A DNA stretch of 64,000 bases from NCBI GenBank assembly GCA_026119855.1, contig JAOWBW010001927.1:62001-126000 (forward strand), written 5' to 3'. Below the pieces are notes generated by a model, which was not told the DNA's origin, searched no databases, and was given only the letters and a program-made list of their open reading frames with translations. Shown here in pieces: positions 9,425-22,455 of the stretch; position 1 is the first letter of the stretch, and each line of letters opens with the position of its first letter. Source of the stretch: Campanula takesimana (taxonomy: Eukaryota; Streptophyta; Magnoliopsida; Asterales; Campanulaceae). The translations under genes were made by a program, and so were the position numbers.

Positions 9425-12400
9425 TGTAACGCCCATCCTTAATCTCGTTAAATATTTGACTTATTTGTTAAATCTTGACTTGCTTGTTAAATTCTTGGCT
9501 AGCATATTTATATGCTATTTTATTTGAGTTAATTATTTAACTGCGTTAGAAAGTTAAGGTGGTTAAATGTCAAAGTTGAAAGTTTAGGGGCCTTTTTATC
9601 AAAGTTAGAACTTGAGGGGCCTAGTGGCAATTCTTGGAAAGTTCCAAGTATATAAGGTTTGTTTGCCTGAGAAAGGCAATTCGTTTCTTTAGACTTCTCG
9701 TACTTTCTCTCTGTTTCATAGAAGGGAGTTCAGTTTTACCCTATTCTCGACTCCTCGCGATTAATTATTCCTCTGTTCATGATTCTGATCCCGGATAAAT
9801 ATTCGTGGCGTTGAATAGAGCGTTGCAGGCCGATCAGAAATTTATTTGGGTAATTTTGATTTCGGACTAGGTAAGCTATTGACTCCCCCTTACTTGTAAT
9901 AACATGCATATATGTTATTCCCGCTACTTGTTCTTGTTAAAATTGTGTTTTGAGTAATTTTTGTGATACATGGAAATGAATGGAAGTATCCCTAAATATT
10001 TATAGTAGTATATTATAAAATTGTACTTATACTTTTGGGGACGGTGAAATATTAAATTGGAATAAAAGGAAATTATCCTATTATTTATGGGACGGTAAAA
10101 AAAATGAATTGAGCTTGAAATAGGTGTTAAGAAAATGTTTGTATACTCCTAGCATTGTTAATATGTTAGTAAAAAGTTACTCCTACGCTTGGGACGGAGA
10201 TTTCTAAGCCTGGAAAGAAATTTGGTATTTGTTAAAAAAATTGTACCAGGCGTCCACCTGGTGGTACCTCGAGCGCCCGCCTGTTTCACCAGAAGTTTTA
10301 GTTCCAAAAATCCTTGGATGAGCGCCCGCCCGGTCCATCATAGGCGCCCGCCCGATCCCCTGTTTCAATTAAAGTGTTTTAAATCTAAATTAAATTGAAA
10401 GCTTATCCCTTGTTAAGGCATATAGCCTTAAGATAAGATGTCCTAGCAAGTGTTGTGACACCTTAGGGATATCAGAAGTGAGTCTTGAACATGATTACTC
10501 ATTTAATTAAAATGAGAATTTGAGTATAAGAGTAGTAACTCTTTTATGTGTCTTGAAGTTAATGTTTGTGTACCTTAGGGGCACCAATTAATGTCTTGAG
10601 CTTGAATGTCCTAAGAATAGGATTAGGATTTTGTAAGAGTAAATGTATAACTCTTATACATGCTTGAATGCCCAAATATTGTAGTTATAACTTGAAGTAT
10701 AAGATAATTAACTCTTGTACATGTTTAACCATCCAAATAAATGGATTGAGAACTTGGATATAAGATTATAAAATCTTGTATATGTCTTGCATGTCTTGAA
10801 TGTCTTGAATGTCTTAAGTTGAGACGGTAACTTGAAGTATAAGACAATAAAATCTTGTACATGACTTGAACATCCAAATAATTGGATTAAGACTTGAATA
10901 TAAGATTATATAATCTTGTACGTGCCTTGACACACCAATATATGTGTATGGTAATAAACTTGAAAGAGTCTTGATGTGTATATGCAAATCTTGCATATAT
11001 TTACTTGATAGAATGTGGCTTCTTGATTGATTGGTACATGGTATGAATAACCAAAGAATTGGGTTATGGAACTAGATAGAGAGTGATTAACTCTACTACA
11101 TACTTGAACTTGATACGTGTATATTGGAAGTGCTATAAATAAGCACTAAAGTGTAAATGATTTAGTTTTTAATCAGGTATATACTCAATGAAGTATATAA
11201 AATATAAAGAAGATATCTTGTCTTGAAATGAGTTCCTAAAAAAAATAAGGACTAGTGTAATATGAAGATCATTCATATAATCGTGAATACTACGATTTAA
11301 GTTAATAAGAGTAACTACAGAACACAATATGTATTAGAAAATGTATTCGATTACTAACGATACATATACGTGAGATATGACTGTGACTAGGTATGATGTG
11401 ACCTATTCTATTACGTGTTTAGGGTCTAAGGTACTGGGCTCTATTTGATAGTAAGGGTATCATGATAGACACTTTAATGTGTTAAGCGTGATATGAATAT
11501 GTACGTGCAAACTTGGCATGTGACAAAGTGATATAGAATGAGATACCCTACTACTTATTTGAGGTCTGTTATTAATAGACTCTAACTTGGATTGACCGTG
11601 TTATATGGACACTCTACGTGCCATTGATTAGTCTTCGCAATGATTGAGTACGTGTACTTGTATTCTCGTGAGCACATGATACATGATTACATGATGCATA
11701 ATCTCGTGAGCACATGATATATAATTACATGGTGCATATTCTCGTGAGCACTTGATACATGATTACATGGTGCATAAAGACTGGTCCACTAATATGAGAC
11801 TTAGTTCTATTCTCGTAGTTCAAGTAAACATCTACTTGTGCATTCTTGTGTGAGTCCAACTGGTTCTCCTTGCTTGTTCGAAAATATATAGGTTCACGCT
11901 TGTCGCGAGAGCTGGGGCTTAAGTGACAATCGGGTCCCTATGTATTTCCGCCTGACCCCTTACTACCGGCCATAGTAAGGGCATAGGTTCCTTGGTTGGA
12001 GCAATAAGCCTGACTTAAGTGAATGCTAAACTCCTGTCTTGAACACCTCGTGGATCTTGTTCTTGTGGATGACACTGGTTACCAGGTCTTCTTATATACT
12101 GCACAGCAGTTTCTTGTTCTTGTTCTTGGTTGTCCTCAGCTAGAAAAGCATCGACAACAAATGGTATTCTTGGGAGGAATAAGGAAGGATTCTGGTAAAA
12201 ATGCGTGATAGGCCTATGTGCATCTTGGTGAGCTGGTTTAGCCTCTCACACTACTTGACTACTTGTTACCTGATCATATCTTGAGCTTGATTACTTGTTG
12301 AGTTGGCTTAGCCTCTCCTATACTTGTTACTTGATGATACTTGATATATGATTACTTGAGTATCTACTTGTATTGCATGATAACATGACATATAGTTGCA

Positions 12401-12867
12401 TGTTAATAGCTTACTGAGATTTATCTCACCCTTTATTTGTTTAATTGTTTCCCCCCCCCCAGGAAAGCAGGGGATAGTACGCAGTGAGGCTCGACTTAGC
12501 TGGGAACTTACTCAGCAGGATATTCTTGTTCGAAGTTAGTATCCTTTTATATTTTGGTAAGGACGATCTTGTGTGAGTTAATAAACTCTGGGCTTGTATT
12601 GGGGTAGTATTTGTTGTCCCTAGACAGTTCTTGATGCCAGCTTATTGCTAGGCATGTCTTCCGCTGTATGTAACCATGTTTGGTTTTAATTTTCTTAGTC
12701 TAGAACTCGTTGTGAGCTATCTTAGCTCCTTATTCTTGAGTAGATATAGCATGTCAGTTTGTTTCTAACAGGTATTGTTCCTGTTTCCCGTTAGTTTCTT
12801 GTTTCTTGTTAGTACGCGCACCAGGTTCGAGGTTCTATTAGGGGATCCCGGGACTTGGGGCGTGTCA
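9425..12867 (+). repeat. LARD 5' LTR
   Basis: The LTR is 3,443 bp. A TATA box (TATATAAG) is at 9649-9656 and a consensus splice donor (CTAG/GTAAGC) at 9870/9871. A GC-rich block of GCGCCCGCC motifs lies at 10240-10370. Runs of CTTGAATATAAGAT..ATCTTGTACATG hairpin modules span about 10490-10960, and a 47-bp tandem triplet 11661-11775. Short open frames such as the 61-codon frame at 12023-12208 are identical in both LTRs and look incidental. Confidence 0.9.
11661..11775 (+). repeat. 47-bp tandem repeat in the LARD LTR (three units)
   Basis: Units begin with CTCGTGAGCACATGATACAT or close variants and end ATGGTGCATA. The same array is in the 3' LTR at about 16578-16692. Confidence 0.75.
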
Positions 12868-14164
12868 GTTTGGTATCAGAGCTATGGTTTAGCTCTTAGC
12901 CTGGATAGGGTCTATGGCCTAGGTTGGGTTAGTCTTGGGTGTGTTTTCGAAGACGAGTGCTTCGTTACTTGTTGTTATCCCAGGCATAGGACTGGTGTTG
13001 ATAGTGTTGATCCAATTGGATTAGATGGTTTGAGAATCGAGAGCGCGAGTCTTTAAAGACTTAGGCGTATTTATCTTGTCTTGTGGACATTGTTTCGTGC
13101 TATATATGCATGCTTGTCCTTATCTCGTGAATTGCGTGGAAGTGTATTCTCTAGTAAGAGACTACGTGTTGATATTGTTATTAGCAAGAGCTTGATACAA
13201 GTGTGGGTGATAACACCCTATACGTTCTATGTTAATTTGGTCGTGTCACCGGTATGGGACATTGATGTGATACGTGTCATGACTTGACTTTCTATGTGTT
13301 AGGTCATTCTTGTTTACCACAATAGATGGTAATTATTTCTATGATAGTATGCTTGACTATATATGTGAGCATGATAGATTTATGTATAACATGCATGTTC
13401 TGCATTGAGAGTTCGAACAGTGTTATCGAGATTGTATTGGGTATTTAACCTATGTGATTGATAGTGGAATTTCTACACCAAACCAGATGGATGTATCCAT
13501 TCTTGATGAGAAACTTGGGTTATCTTGAGTTGTTACAGTGCGAATACAGTGCTGACATCTGGATTAATGTTCTCGACCTTGATTGAGTAAACGAGTTGAA
13601 GATTCAACTTGAGAATTTCTTGATAGAGGATATATCTACCTTGTAGTGGATGTGTGAAGTGAGTATCTGTGTTGACCTATAAGTGGAAACAACCAAGGTA
13701 CGTGTGTTCTTGAGATTTCGTGGTCTTGTTAGAGATTCATGAATGCATTTCGAAGGCAGCTCCATTGTTAACTATTTGACACCGAGAGCTACATCTTTTG
13801 ATGGATTGTTTTGATGGATTGATATACGTAAAGTCAGTTTTGAATATTGAAACGATAGATAACCACGACCTCAGTATTTGAGATTTCCTAGTGGATTTGA
13901 CCAGTATTACAGTGATCTGGAGGATATGACCAGTTCTATTATTTCTAGTGGATATGTCAAGTTTCACCAATATAGTGGATTGACTAATCGAGTCTGTTTG
14001 ACTTTATGTGTTTCAATGTTATAATTGATACATCTTGATTGCATGAAATATTTGTGAGTATATGTGTATATTCTTGATTGATCTTGAGTTCTATTTGTTG
14101 ATTATATATGTTATAATCTGGATCAGTAAAATTCGAGGGCGAATTTTCTTTAAGGTGGGGAGGA
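12868..14164 (+). other. LARD internal domain (noncoding)
   Basis: It begins with the primer site TGGTATCAGAGC (12871-12882, followed by TATGG) and ends with the polypurine tract AAGGTGGGGAGGA (14152-14164), directly before the 3' LTR. The first 200 bp resemble the leader of gypsy elements. Frames here are short and carry no gag, protease, RT, RNase H or integrase motif that I can see. The only conserved functions are cis signals for priming and, presumably, packaging. Confidence 0.85.
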
Positions 14165-17100
14165 TGTAACGCCCATCCTTAATCTCGTTAAATATTTGAC
14201 TTATTTGTTAAATTCTTGACTTGCTTGTTAAATTCTTGGCTAGCATATTTATATGCTATTTTATTTGAGTTAATTATTTAACTGCGTTAGAAAGTTAAGG
14301 TGGTTAAATGTCAAAGTTGAAAGTTTAGGGGCCTTTTTATCAAAGTTAGAACTTGAGGGGCCTAGTGGCAATTCTTGGAAAGTTCCAAGTATATAAGGTT
14401 TGTTTGCCTGAGAAAGGCAATTCGTTTCTTTAGACTTCTCGTACTTTCTCTCTGTTTCATAGAAGGGAGTTCAGTTTTACCCTATTCTCGACTCCTCGCG
14501 ATTAATTATTCCTCTGTTCATGATTCTGATCCCGGATAAATATTCGTGGCGTTGAATAGAGCGTTGCAGGCCGATCAGAAATTTATTTGGGTAATTTTGA
14601 TTTCGGACTAGGTAAGCTATTGACTCCCCCTTACTTGTAATAACATGCATATATGTTATTCCCGCTACTTGTTCTTGTTAAAATTGTGTTTTGAGTAATT
14701 TTTGTGATACTTGTAAATTTGGGACGAAGGGAGTATTCGTATGAAAACAAGATTGAAAAGCTTCCTGGAATGAATTAGACTTAAAAAAATATAGAAAAGA
14801 TACTCCTATTCGTGAGACGGTAAAATAGTAACTTGATTTAAATATTATTAGAAAAATTGTACTATTATTTGTGGTACGGGGAAATGAATGGAAGTATCCC
14901 TAAATATTTATAGTAGTATATTATAAAATTGTACTTACACTTTTGGGGACGGTGAAATATTAAATTGGAATAAAATGAAATTATCCTATTATTTATGGGA
15001 CGGTAAAAGAAATGAATTGAGCTTGAAATAGGTGTCAAGAAAATGTTTGTATACTCCTAGCAATGTTAATATGTTAGTAAAAAGTTACTCCTACGCTTGG
15101 GACGGAGATTTCTAAGCCTGGAAAGAAATTTGGTATTTGTTAAAAAAAATTGTACCAGGCGCCCGCCTGGTGATACCTCGAGCGCCCGCCTGTTTCACCA
15201 GAAGTTTTAGTTCCAAAAATCCTTGGATGAGCGCCCGCCCGGTCCATCATTGGCGCCCGCCCGATCCCCTTTTTCAATTAAAGTGTTTTAAATCTAAATT
15301 AAATTGAAAGCTTATCCCTTGTTAAGGCATATAGCCTTAAGATAAGATGTCCTAGCAAGTGTTGTGACACCTTAGGGATATCAGAAGTGAGTCTTGAACA
15401 TGATTACTCATTTAATTAAAATGAGAATTTGAGTATAAGAGTTGTAACTCTTTTATGTGTCTTGAAGTTAATGTTTGTGTACCTTAGGGGCACCAACTAA
15501 TGTCTTGAGCTTGAATGTCCTAAGAATAGGATTAGGATTTTGTAAGAGTAAATGTATAACTCTTCTACATGCTTGAATGCCCAAATATTGTAGTTATAAC
15601 TTGAAGTATAAGATAATTAACTCTTGTACATGTTTAACCATCCAAATAAATGGATTGAGAACTTGGATATAAGATGATAAAATCTTGTATATGTCTTGCA
15701 TGTCTTGAATGTCTTGAATGTCTTGAATGTCTTAAGTTGAGACGGTAACTTGAAGTATAAGACAATAAAATCTTGTACATGACTTGAACATCCAAATAAT
15801 TGGATTAAGACTTGAATATAAGATTATATAATCTTGTACGTGCCTTGACACACCAATATATGTGTATGGTAATAACTTGAAAGAGTCTTGATGTGTATAT
15901 GCAAATCTTGCATATATTTACTTGATAGAATGTGGCTTCTTGATTGATTGGTACATGGTATGAATAACCAAAGAATTGGGTTATGGAACTAGATAGAGAG
16001 TGATTAACTCTACTACATACTTGAACTTGATACGTGTATATTGGAAGTGCTATAAATAAGCACTAAAGTGTAAATGATTTAGTTTTTAATCAGGTATATA
16101 CTCAATGAAGTATATAAAATATAAAGAAGATATCTTGTCTTGAAATGAGTTCCTAAAAAAAATAAGGACTAGTGTAATATGAAGATCATTCATATAATCG
16201 TGAATACTACGATTTAAGTTAATAAGAGTAACTACAGAACACAATATGTATTAGAAAATGTATTCGATTACTAACGATACATATACGTGAGATATGACTG
16301 TGACTAGGTATGATGTGACCTATTCTATTACGTGTTTAGAGTCTAAGGTATTGGGCTCTATTTGATAGTAAGGGTATCGTGATAGACACTTTAATGTGTT
16401 AAGCGTGATATGAATATGTACGTGCAAACTTGGCATGTGACAAAGTGATATAGAATGAGATACCCTACTACTTATTTGAGGTCTGTTATTAATAGACTCT
16501 AACTTGGATTGACCGTGTTATATGGACACTCTACGTGCCATTGATTAGTCTTCGCAATGATTGAGTACGTGTACTTGTATTCTCGTGAGCACATGATACA
16601 TGATTACATGATGCATAATCTCGTGAGCACATGATATATAATTACATGGTGCATATTCTCGTGAGCACTTGATACATGATTACATGGTGCATAAAGACTG
16701 GTCCACTAATATGAGACTTAGTTCTATTCTCGTAGTTCAAGTAAACATCTACTTGTGCATTCTTGTGTGAGTCCAACTGGTTCTCCTTGCTTGTTCGAAA
16801 ATATATAGGTTCACGCTTGTCGCGAGAGCTGGGGCTTAAGTGACAATCGGGTCCCTATGTATTTCCGCCTGACCCCTTACTACCGGCCATAGTAAGGGCA
16901 TAGCTTCCTTGGTTGGAGCAATAAGCCTGACTTAAGTGAATGCTAAACTCCTGTCTTGAACACCTCGTGGATCTTGTTCTTGTGGATGACACTGGTTACC
17001 AGGTCTTCTTATATACTGCACAGCAGTTTCTTGTTCTTGTTCTTGGTTGTCCTCAGCTAGAAAAGCATCGACAACAAATGGTATTCTTGGGAGGAATAAG

Positions 17101-17781
17101 GAAGGATTCTGGTAAAAATGCGTGATAGGCCTATGTGCATCTTGGTGAGCTGGTTTAGCCTCTCACACTACTTGACTACTTGTTACCTGATCATATCTTG
17201 AGCTTGATTACTTGTTGAGTTGGCTTAGCCTCTCATATACTTGTTACTTGATGATACTTGATATATGATTACTTGAGTATCTACTTGTATTGCATGATAA
17301 CAAGACATATAGTTGCATGTTAATAGCTTAGATTTATCTCACCCTTTATTTGTTTAATTGTTTCCCCCCCCCCAGGAAAGCAGGGGATAGTACGCAGTGA
17401 GGCTCGACTTAGCTGGGAACTTACTCAGCAGGATATTCTTGTTCGAAGTTAGTGTCCTTTTATATTTTGGTAAGGACGATCTTGTGTGACTTAATAAACT
17501 CTGGGCTTGTATTGGGGTAGTATTTGTTGTCCCTAGACAGTTCTTGATGCCAGCTTATTTGCTAGGCATGTCTTCCGCTGTATGTAACCATGTTTGGTTT
17601 TAATTTTCTTAGTCTAGAACTCGTTGTGAGCTATCTTAGCTCCTTATTCTTGAGTAGATATAGCATGTCAGTTTGTTTCTAACAGGTATTGTTCCTGTTT
17701 CCCGTTAGTTTCTTTTTTCTTGTTAGTACGCGCACCAGGTTCGAGGTTCTATTAGGGGATCCCGGGACTTGGGGCGTGTCA
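14165..17781 (+). repeat. LARD 3' LTR
   Basis: The 3,617-bp LTR is highly similar to the 5' LTR. The main length difference is about 170 bp at 14710-14880, present here and absent after about 9967 in the 5' copy. That stretch holds extra copies of a GGGACGG-centred module that repeats through 14720-15110. Elsewhere I noticed only scattered substitutions and small indels, so the insertion is fairly recent. Confidence 0.9.
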
Positions 17782-17786
17782 GACCT

Positions 17787-20437
17787 AACGCATATGAAGT
17801 ATGACTACCCTAAGTATCACGCTTGGCGTCCTAAGAAAGGTATGTCATTTGGTCTTGTTTGTACTGAGGCTAATTTAGTTTCAATTCCTACATATACATG
17901 GTGGTTGGATTCTGGTGCAACAACTCACATAAGTATGTCTATGTAGGGTTGCCTGAATTACCGAAGACCTAGCGAAGATGAAAGATTCATCTATATGGGA
18001 GCTGGGAACCCGGTTGAAGTCATAGGCATAGGGACTTTTAGATTGTTATTGAGTACTGGATATTATTTTGTACTAAATAATACATTCATTATACCTTCAT
18101 TTAGAAAGAATTTAATATCTATCACAGTTTTAGACAAAGAGGGTTACTCTTTTTCGTTTGGTAATAATAGATGTGATTTTTATTTTAATTTCATTATTGT
18201 TGGTACTAGTACTTTATCAAGCAGTGATAATCTTTATTTGCTTAACACTACTCAAACAATAAATGAGTCCCATAATAATGAAACTAAAAGTAAAAAGCAA
18301 AAGTTTTCAAGTGAAAATTCTTATACCTTATGGCATAAGCGTTTAGGTCATATCTCAAAAAAGGAGAATTGACAAGCTTGTGTCAGAGGGAATCATAAAT
18401 AAACTTGATATTCCTGAAAAAGACTTTTGCATTGAATGCCTAAAAGGAAAGTTTACAAACAAAAAGAGAAAGGTATCCTCGAGAGCATCAATCGGAACTA
18501 ATACATATGGATATTTGTGGGCCATTCCCTACTACTCCTTGGAATGGTCAACAATACTTTATTACGTTCATAGACGACTACTCTCGATATGGGTACATTT
18601 ATTTACTTCATGAAAAGTCTCAATCTTTGGACGTTTTCAAGTCTTTTAAGGCCGAAGTTGAAAATCACTTGGGAAGACTATTAAGAACGTTAGATCCGAT
18701 CGTGGTGGTGAATACTACGTCGGAATGACGGTTCGGGGGAACAACGTCCGGGTCCTTTTGCTCGCTATCTTGAAGAGTGTGGGATTGTCCCTCACTACAC
18801 TATGCCGAGTACGCCTAGCATGAATGGTGTAGCTGAGAGACGTAATAGAACCCTTAAGGATATGGTAAGAAGTATGGTTTCTTGTACTTCCTTACTTCAC
18901 TCATTATGGGGCGATGCTTTAAAAATCGCAACCTGTCTTCTCAATAGGGCTCCCTCTAAGGCTACTAATAATAAAATCCCTTATGAATTATGAACGAATA
19001 AAAAATCATCCTTAAATCATCTTCATGTATGGGGTTGTCTAACAGAAGCTAGGCCTTATAGGCCTAATGAGGGCAAACTGGACGCTAAGACAGTTAGTAG
19101 CTATTTTGTAGGGTATGCCGAGAGATCTAGGGGCTATAAATTTTACAACCCGAAAACTAGAACCTTTTTTGAAACAGGAAATGCTAGGTTCTTTGAGGAT
19201 GTTGAATTTAGAGGAGAAATTAGGAATAATAATTTTGAATTGGAGGAAGAGGAATCCATTTCTATACCTCTTCCCATAGTGGTTCCAATTGGAAATCAAG
19301 TACTTGTACCTAAAATTCAAGAGGAACATATAATTCAAAATATTGACTCCCCTATAAATAATGAACAACATGAAAATGTTGAACATAATGAGGAAATTCA
19401 ACAACCTCAAAATGAGGAAGAACCGGTGCCCTTAAGGAGATCCAATAGAGTAAGAAGAAGTGTTATTTCAGATGATTATGAGGTGTATCTAGCCGAGAAT
19501 GAAAGACACTTAGGTTTAGTGGGAGATGAGCCTCTCACCTTCCATCAAGCCATTAATAGTCCTAATTCTCATAAGTGGACCAATACCATTAATGAAGAGT
19601 TAAAATCTATGAAAGACAACGATGTTTGGGATCTTGTCCCATTACCTAAGGATGTGAAACCTATTGGTTGTAAATGAATATTTAAAATCAAAAGGGATTC
19701 ACAAGGTAATATGGAAAGATATAAGGCTCGTCTTGTTGCAAAAGGTTTTACTCAAAAAGAAGGTATTGATTACAAAGAAATATTCTCTCCGGTATCTTCT
19801 AAAAACTCTTTTAGAATCATTATGGCATTAGTAGCACATTATGATCTTGAGCTTCATCAAATGGATGTAAAGACAACTTTTCTCAATGAAGACATTGAGG
19901 AAACCATCTATATGAAGAAACCAGAAATAGTGGATGATTTGGAACAAACTAATCAATTAGTTTGTAAACTTAAGAAATCCATTTATGGGCTCAAGCAAGC
20001 TTCTCGTCAATGGTATTTAAAATTTAATCAAGTAATTCTTTCATTTGGCTTTGAAACGAATCTTGGTGAAGATTGTATATACCATAAGTTTAGTGGGAGT
20101 AAATTTATATTCTTAGTCTTATATGTGGATGATATTTTGCTTGCTAGTAATGACATGAACCTTATTAAAGAAACTAAGAAATTTATTTCAAACAAATTTG
20201 AAATGAAAGATCTTGGTGAGGCATATTTTGTATTAGGAATCCAAATACACCGTGATCGCTCACGAGGTACTTTAGGATTATCACAAAAGGCTTATATAGA
20301 GAAGGTATTACAAAGGTTTAGCATGCAAAACTGTAAACCACATGACACCCCTGTTTCTAAAAGAGATAAATTCAGTCTTAATCAATGTCCCAAAAATAAT
20401 TTTGAAACCAAGTATATGGAAAACATCCCTTACGCAT
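17787..20437 (+). pseudogene. Copia-1 protease-integrase-RT remnant
   Basis: In order: protease motif WWLDSGATTH (about 17900); GAG-pre-integrase LWHKRLGH (18330); integrase core (MDICGPFPTTPW, FIDDYSRYGY, then NGVAERRNRTL with the catalytic E); and reverse transcriptase (YKARLVAKGFTQKEGIDY, LHQMDVKT, YGLKQASRQWY, LYVDDILLAS at about 20120). Lesions are TAG at 17944, a frameshift in the A-run near 18360, more shifts at 18480-18730, TGA at 18991 and TGA at 19675. Both TGA codons replace the Trp expected in this family. The frame leaves RT after YMENIPYAS and runs into F-box leader DNA. Confidence 0.9.
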
Positions 20438-20822
20438 CAACAAATATAGGGGTGAATAGGAGAATATATAGCTGGAAAAAAAATAATAATAAAAAAATCA
20501 TATAATGCTAGTTTTCTCTCCAGAACATAAAAATAATCAATTTTTGTGACATAAGTATATCTTTATATAAGGTAAAAGAAAACTAATTATGAAAATCCTT
20601 GGAAGTAGGTAGCAACAGAATTAGGGATCTCAGGAAATATGGAGTCAATCAGATTTTCCTATAGCTCTTGAATAAATCAATGTAAAACAACAGGTATCGG
20701 GAAAAAAATCAATCTTTTATCAACAAACGAATCATCTATCAAGTTGAATAAAAATTTTCAAAACTCCAGTTGGACTATCAAAGCATTACAATACTCCAGA
20801 AAAAATAAAAAATAAAAAATCA

Positions 20823-21492
20823 TGATGATACCAAAAACGTACCGGATCGGCCCTTCGTCTAGCGGTTCGGATAAATCCAGCGAAGAGAACTCCTCGGACA
20901 GATCTACACACACAAACAAGCAACGTGAACTAGCCGGGGCTTCACCGGCGAAGGCCCTCCGGCGTGAGAGTAAGAATACGGTTGAATAAAGAGAAATCAA
21001 TTGACTAGAGTTTAGAGCCAAAATAGTTCATTACCCTGTAAAGAAGACCTGTTTATATAGGCATGAGTGAATGAGTCCTGACTTGTCAAGTAAGCCAAGG
21101 AGCCTGTGTTGATGTTGGACTCGTATTCTTAGGAGATAGAATCCTGATAAGGATGATTGTTATCCCAGTTATCTTGTAGAAGAGGTATCCTTGTTTAGAT
21201 AAAGATTCTCTGTATTTGTATGCTATTTGAACTCTGTATGTAAACCCCCTGTTATGATAGGAAGGTGATATAATTGATATGAGCTTCCCGTCATCCAACT
21301 CGGCTCGTCATAGAGGCCGAGCAGGGGATAAGGCTTTCCTTTCATCTCGGCCTTGGTAAAGCAGGCGTTCCCGGCCCAAGGACTATAGAGATATGTTGGT
21401 CCATAAGATCATGGGCATCTTGATATGGGCTTTATGGTGTATGGGCCCAGAGTTTATGGGTCCCATTTGACCAAGTCGGTTTGTGTCGTTCA
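20823..21492. mobile_element. Solo LTR in the D remnant
   Basis: The 670-bp sequence starts TGATGATACC and ends GTGTCGTTCA. It is flanked by perfect 5-bp repeats AATCA (20818-20822 and 21493-21497). The corresponding site in copy A (about 3335-3345, AAAATCACATAA) is empty. A TTTATATAGG motif at about 21050 could be the U3 TATA. No internal domain is present, which indicates LTR-LTR recombination. Confidence 0.85.
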
Positions 21493-21604
21493 AATCACAT
21501 AATAAAATAAAAGATTGAATTTTTCGTAATCCAAAGATCGAAATACCTGATGATGAGGAAGGTCGGAAAGTAAGAGGATGACCAAGGCGGAGACAGGGAG
21601 TTAG

Positions 21605-21772
21605 TTTTGGGAGAAACTAGTTCTTCCATAAGTTATAAAAAGTCATGTTTTTTTAACCATTCTTAAACCATAAAAGGCCTAAACCCTAAACCTTAAACCC
21701 TAAACCCTAAACTTTAACCCTTATGAAAACAAGACTTTTTATAACTTATGGAGAAACTAGTTTCCCCCAAAA
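21605..21772. mobile_element. TIR element with central telomere-like repeats
   Basis: The 168-bp element has TIRs of about 40 bp (TTTTGGGAGAAACTAGTTCT at the left, with the complement ending at 21772). The centre (21679-21720) is a run of CCCTAAA/CCTTAAA units, the plant telomere repeat. It is absent from copy A. GGAGACAGGG occurs on both sides, possibly a 9-11 bp TSD, although the paralogous site already has a tandem GGCGGAGA motif, so TSD length is uncertain. Confidence 0.7.
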
Positions 21773-21941
21773 TTTTCTCGGAGACAGGGGGCTTCGCTAG
21801 GATGGAGAGTGACGAGCTCCTTTCCTTTTATTTTGAACAAACGGCTGGGGTCCTACTTCAACTCGGATTTTCATTCTAATTCCTTTTGATTAAGGGAAAT
21901 ATAAAAAACAAATTTAGGTTTTTGGGGGTTGGACCTTAAGC

Positions 21942-22455
21942 TAGACGTGCCCACAGTTCACATTTGAACCGAATGAATCGACCGTTTGAACCATTGAAAA
22001 TCGTGAATCGGATGATCCGTTGAAACATGAACCGAAGGTTTATGGTTCATAGGCGGTTTGGCCCGGCAGTCAGACCGACGGTCCATACTGTATAAATTCA
22101 AAATACGTATTTTAGAAACTTTTAATGTAAGACTCTTAAATGCCCCCCCCCTCTCTTAATTATAAAAGGGAAAGGTTAGTTGTCTCCCTCTATATAAATT
22201 TACTTAAAATTAACAAATTTTAAGGGTACCGTCACTTTTTTTTTCAAAATATTTTCGTCGCCCTCACACTCCTTAATTCCTTTAAAAATATGTAATTCAA
22301 TTTTTTTTATATATATTTATGTAAAGTAAAATAATTCATAATGTATCAAAAAATTATAAATAAAAAAACAAACTTTTAAAAAGATTGTTTAAAATCTGCT
22401 CAAAATGTTTTATTAGAAAAATAACCAGATGAAGCGGTAAAATGTATTGTAAACC
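21942..22455. mobile_element. hAT-like element, duplicated copy with deleted right end
   Basis: It is homologous to 5607-6220 and preceded by CCTTAAGC. The right third is missing: similarity jumps from the GTAAACC at 22449 to sequence that in copy A lies beyond the element. An AAACC microhomology at the junction suggests deletion by end joining. Confidence 0.75.

Larger units (their letters stand above)
9425..17781 (+). mobile_element. LARD: non-autonomous Ty3/gypsy-type element with giant LTRs
   Basis: The 8,357-bp element inserted in the copia-1 gag zinc-knuckle codons. The 5-bp TSD GACCT is perfect (9420-9424 and 17782-17786). LTRs of 3,443 and 3,617 bp start TGTAACGCCC and end GGGCGTGTCA. 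The internal domain is only 1,297 bp, with a Met-tRNA primer site, a polypurine tract and no recognisable gag or pol. Long LTRs and a terminus like TGTRACGCCC fit a derivative of the Tekay/Del chromovirus group (inference). It must have been mobilised by proteins from another element. Confidence 0.9.
6897..20437 (+). mobile_element. Copia-1: Ty1/copia retrotransposon, 3'-truncated and interrupted
   Basis: The order is 5' LTR, Met-tRNA primer site, long leader, gag, protease, integrase and reverse transcriptase, all on the plus strand. RNase H and the 3' LTR are missing: the reading frame passes straight into F-box leader sequence at 20437/20438. The element is split by the LARD at 9425-17781 (TSD GACCT). 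Frameshifts and nonsense changes are present throughout, so it is inactive. The lineage within Ty1/copia is not assigned. Confidence 0.9.

Noticed and set aside
12023..12208. 61-codon frame identical in both LARD LTRs (also 16940-17125)
   Set aside because: Identity follows from LTR duplication. It lacks a recognisable domain, sits mid-LTR, and its neighbours are noncoding repeats.
12775..13287. Two successive open frames after the LARD primer site
   Set aside because: They straddle the LTR end and primer site, have no gag or pol motif, and match the usual noncoding leader of gypsy elements.
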